Source: Halorubrum kocurii JCM 14978
Lineage (GTDB): Archaea; Halobacteriota; Halobacteria; Halobacteriales; Haloferacaceae
Assembly: GCF_000337355.1 (NCBI RefSeq)
Contig: NZ_AOJH01000084.1
Span: forward strand, 3,618 to 46,360
DNA length: 42,743 nucleotides
Direction of reading: 5' to 3'
Within the stretch, counting starts at the first letter, position 1. Each line of letters opens with the position of its first letter. Shown in pieces: positions 40,747 to 42,743 of this stretch. A model generated the notes under the pieces. The model did no database searches, was not told where the DNA came from, and worked only from the letters and a program-made list of their open reading frames with translations. Both the position numbers and the translations under genes were made by a program.

Positions 40747-41913
40747 TCAGAACCCCTGCTCCGCCAGCGCGTCCTCCAGCGCCGCGAGGACGTACTCGAC
40801 GTTCTTCGGGCGGGCGGAGTAACCCATACAGCCGATCCGCCAGACGTCGCCCTCCAGGTCGCCCAGGCCGGACGCGATCTCGAGGTCGTACTCCTCGAGG
40901 AGGTGATCGATGACGGCGCCGTCGTCGACGCCGTCGGGCACTCGTACCGCGTTCAGGCTCGGGAGCCAGTACTCGTCGGGGGCGTTCATCTCGAGCCCGA
41001 GCTCCTGGAGCCCGGCCTTCAGGTCGCCGGCGACGTCCCGGTGGCGCGCCCAGCGCTCCTCGATCCCCTCCTCGGCGACCAGTCGGAGCGCCTCGCGGAG
41101 CGCGTACACGTTCGTGATCGGCGCGGTGTGGTGGTACGCACGGTCCTCGCCCCAGTACCCCTCGAGCAGCGAGAGGTCGAGGTACCACGACCGCGGCTGT
41201 TCGTCCCGGTCGAGCACCTTGTCCATCGCACGGTCGTTGAGCGTCAGCGGGCTCGCGCCGGGCGGACACGAGAGGCACTTCTGCGGGCCCGAGTAGGCGG
41301 CGTCGATCCCCCACTCGTCGACGCGCATCTCGACGCCGCCGAGGGACGTGACGCAGTCGGCGATCACGAACGCGTCGTGCTCGTGGGCGATCTCTGTCAG
41401 CTCGGGGACGTTCGGCTGGAGGACCCCGGTCGAGGTCTCCGCGTGGACGAACCCGAACACGTCCGGCTGGTGCTCGTCGAACGCCCGCTCCACGTCGACC
41501 GGATCGAGGGGCTCGCCCCACGGCGCCGACACCTCGACGACCTCGCCGCCCGCGCGTTCCGCCATCGACTTCATCCGCCCGCCGAAGTAGCCGTTCGTCG
41601 GGACCAGCATCGTGTCGCCCGGTTCGACGAGGTTGCCGACGGCCGCCTCCATCGACGCCGATCCCGTCCCGGACACCGGGATCGTCCACTTGTTGTCGGT
41701 CCGGAACGTGTAGCGCAACAGCTCCTGGACCTCGTTCATGATCTCGACGAACGAGGGGTCGAGGTGGCCGACCAGCGGCGTGCTCATCGACTTGAGCACG
41801 CGCGGGTGGACGTCGCTCGGCCCCGGCCCCATCAGCGTCCGGTCCGGCGGCGTCAGCTCGCCGACGTCCGGCGTTTCGGCCTCTCGCTCGGTCAGCGCGG
41901 ATGCGTCTCCCAT
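40747..41913 (-). CDS. Class V aminotransferase (alanine-glyoxylate / serine-pyruvate type)
   Basis: From the ATG at 41913 the protein has 388 residues. It is PLP-dependent: DRTLMGPGPSDVHPRVL is the family N-terminus, SGTGSASMEA binds the cofactor phosphate, Asp186 in IADCVTSLGG contacts the ring nitrogen, and Lys212 in YSGPQKCLSCPPG forms the Schiff base. The Cys-rich PQKCLSCPPG loop is typical of the alanine-glyoxylate aminotransferase group. It moves an amino group between alanine or serine and glyoxylate or pyruvate; the precise pair is unknown. Upstream frames extending the ORF were not used, since they read into the thrS region. Confidence 0.88.
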   Translation of the reverse strand: MGDASALTEREAETPDVGELTPPDRTLMGPGPSDVHPRVLKSMSTPLVGHLDPSFVEIMNEVQELLRYTFRTDNKWTIPVSGTGSASMEAAVGNLVEPGDTMLVPTNGYFGGRMKSMAERAGGEVVEVSAPWGEPLDPVDVERAFDEHQPDVFGFVHAETSTGVLQPNVPELTEIAHEHDAFVIADCVTSLGGVEMRVDEWGIDAAYSGPQKCLSCPPGASPLTLNDRAMDKVLDRDEQPRSWYLDLSLLEGYWGEDRAYHHTAPITNVYALREALRLVAEEGIEERWARHRDVAGDLKAGLQELGLEMNAPDEYWLPSLNAVRVPDGVDDGAVIDHLLEEYDLEIASGLGDLEGDVWRIGCMGYSARPKNVEYVLAALEDALAEQGF

Positions 41914-41999
41914 GGAGTGCGCTTTCCGGAGCAACATGAAAAACACGACGGAACCCGAGAGCCGGGCCGGAGAACGACGCCCCCTCGCGGTCTCGCGGA

Positions 42000-42743
42000 T
42001 TACTCGTCGTCGACGAAGTCCGGTTCCGTCCGCTTCTCGTCGCGTTCGGCGACGAGGTGGTCGACGAACGCGTCGAGGCCGACGTCGCCGCGCTGGTTCT
42101 CGAACCGGTCGCGGACCGAGACGGTGCCCGCCTCCTGCTCGTCGTCGCCGACGATGACCATGTACGGGAGCCGGTCGTCGTGGCCGGCGCGGATCTTGCG
42201 GCCGACCGTCCAGTCGCGGTCCTCGACCTCCACGCGGAAGCCGGCGTCCTCGAGCTCGTTTTTCACGCGGTGCGCGTAGCCGAGCGTCTCGTCGGAGACG
42301 GGCAGAATGCGGACCTGCTCGGGCGCGAGCCACAGCGGGAAGTCGCCGTCGAAGTGTTCGATGAGCACCATGAAGAAGCGCTCGTAGCTCCCGTACAGCG
42401 CCCGGTGGATCATCACCGGCTGGTGGTCCTCGTTGTCCTCGCCCGTGTAGGTGAGGTCGAACCGGTCGGGCATGTTGAAGTCGAGCTGGACGGTGGGGCC
42501 GTCCCAGACGCGCCCCAGCGCGTCCTCGAAGCCGAAGTCGATCTTCGGGCCGTAGAAGGCGCCGTCGCCGGGCTCGACGTCGTAGTCGTAGCCGCCGGAC
42601 TCGAGCACGTCGCGGAGCTGTTCCTCCGCGGACTCCCAGATCTCGTCGCCGCCGACGGACTTGTCGGGGCGGGTCGCCAGCGCGACCTCGACCTCCAGGT
42701 CGAGCGTCTCGACGACCTCGAAGATCATCTCGATGACGGACTC
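42000..42743 (-). CDS. thrS: Threonyl-tRNA synthetase, C-terminal part (cut by window edge)
   Basis: The last 247 residues of the protein, open to the right edge. [20 protein letters not shown] and [16 protein letters not shown] belong to the class II catalytic core, [18 protein letters not shown] is motif 3 with the ATP-binding Arg, and from [14 protein letters not shown] to [10 protein letters not shown] is the anticodon-binding domain. It charges tRNA-Thr. The start and N-terminal editing domain lie outside the window. The stop is 86 bases from the aminotransferase start. Confidence 0.95.
   Translation of the reverse strand, partial: ESVIEMIFEVVETLDLEVEVALATRPDKSVGGDEIWESAEEQLRDVLESGGYDYDVEPGDGAFYGPKIDFGFEDALGRVWDGPTVQLDFNMPDRFDLTYTGEDNEDHQPVMIHRALYGSYERFFMVLIEHFDGDFPLWLAPEQVRILPVSDETLGYAHRVKNELEDAGFRVEVEDRDWTVGRKIRAGHDDRLPYMVIVGDDEQEAGTVSVRDRFENQRGDVGLDAFVDHLVAERDEKRTEPDFVDDE

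Noticed and set aside
1-42743. CRISPR array or known cas genes
   Set aside because: No regularly spaced repeats of 25-40 bases and no Cas-like protein seen anywhere in the window.

Overview
The window is a piece of a haloarchaeal chromosome, most like Halorubrum or a close relative. The signs are high GC over most of its length, strongly acidic proteins, Tat/lipobox export signals (RR followed later by AAGC or GIAGC), leaderless-type promoters with a TATA box about 25-30 bases before the start codon, a tRNA-Lys(CTT), and many small conserved haloarchaeal families. The genus is inferred; no marker gene was compared.

Positions 1 to about 11,390 are accessory. The left part (1-7,330) is AT-rich and patchy: the cut 5' end of an IS5-type transposase, a 217-base MITE-like element, other IS-end remnants, a GC-rich multi-hairpin segment, and two related radical SAM proteins with N-terminal zinc ribbons. 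The second radical SAM gene overlaps a methyltransferase-like gene resembling the three-Cys-motif partner family (TcmP). Next comes a GC-rich integrative-element module (7,332-10,928): a divergent winged-helix repressor, small ORFs, a PadR-like regulator, a zinc-ribbon protein and a tyrosine recombinase, with the last three chained by ATGA overlaps.

From 11,393 to 14,606 a tight three-gene operon encodes a multi-spanning membrane protein, a Tat-exported small subunit of the gluconate-2-dehydrogenase type and a GMC flavoprotein. This looks like an exported sugar or alcohol dehydrogenase without a visible cytochrome subunit.

From about 15,000 onward the window is ordinary chromosomal haloarchaeal DNA: two small conserved proteins, a bactofilin-like protein, a helix-hairpin-helix/RNase H-like nuclease, an HMCES/YedK-type protein, an Rsm22-like methyltransferase, prephenate dehydrogenase, an MFS transporter, a DsbA-like lipoprotein, a sugar nucleotidyltransferase, a TrkA-N/DHH protein, a complete TAXI-type TRAP transport operon (binding protein, DUF1850 protein, fused permease), tRNA-Lys with a 3'-end scar, a DCC/HTTM pair, a multi-PAS signalling protein with a receiver-like zinc protein, an SDR, a 37-residue zinc ribbon protein, another MFS transporter, a methyltransferase, an IMPDH/GMP reductase family enzyme without CBS domains, a class V aminotransferase, and the C-terminal part of threonyl-tRNA synthetase running off the right edge.

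The best candidate for an undescribed system is the radical SAM/TcmP-like cassette at 1.1-6.9 kb, together with the structured segment and small zinc protein between the two radical SAM genes. Its function is unknown; nucleic-acid modification or defence is only a hypothesis.
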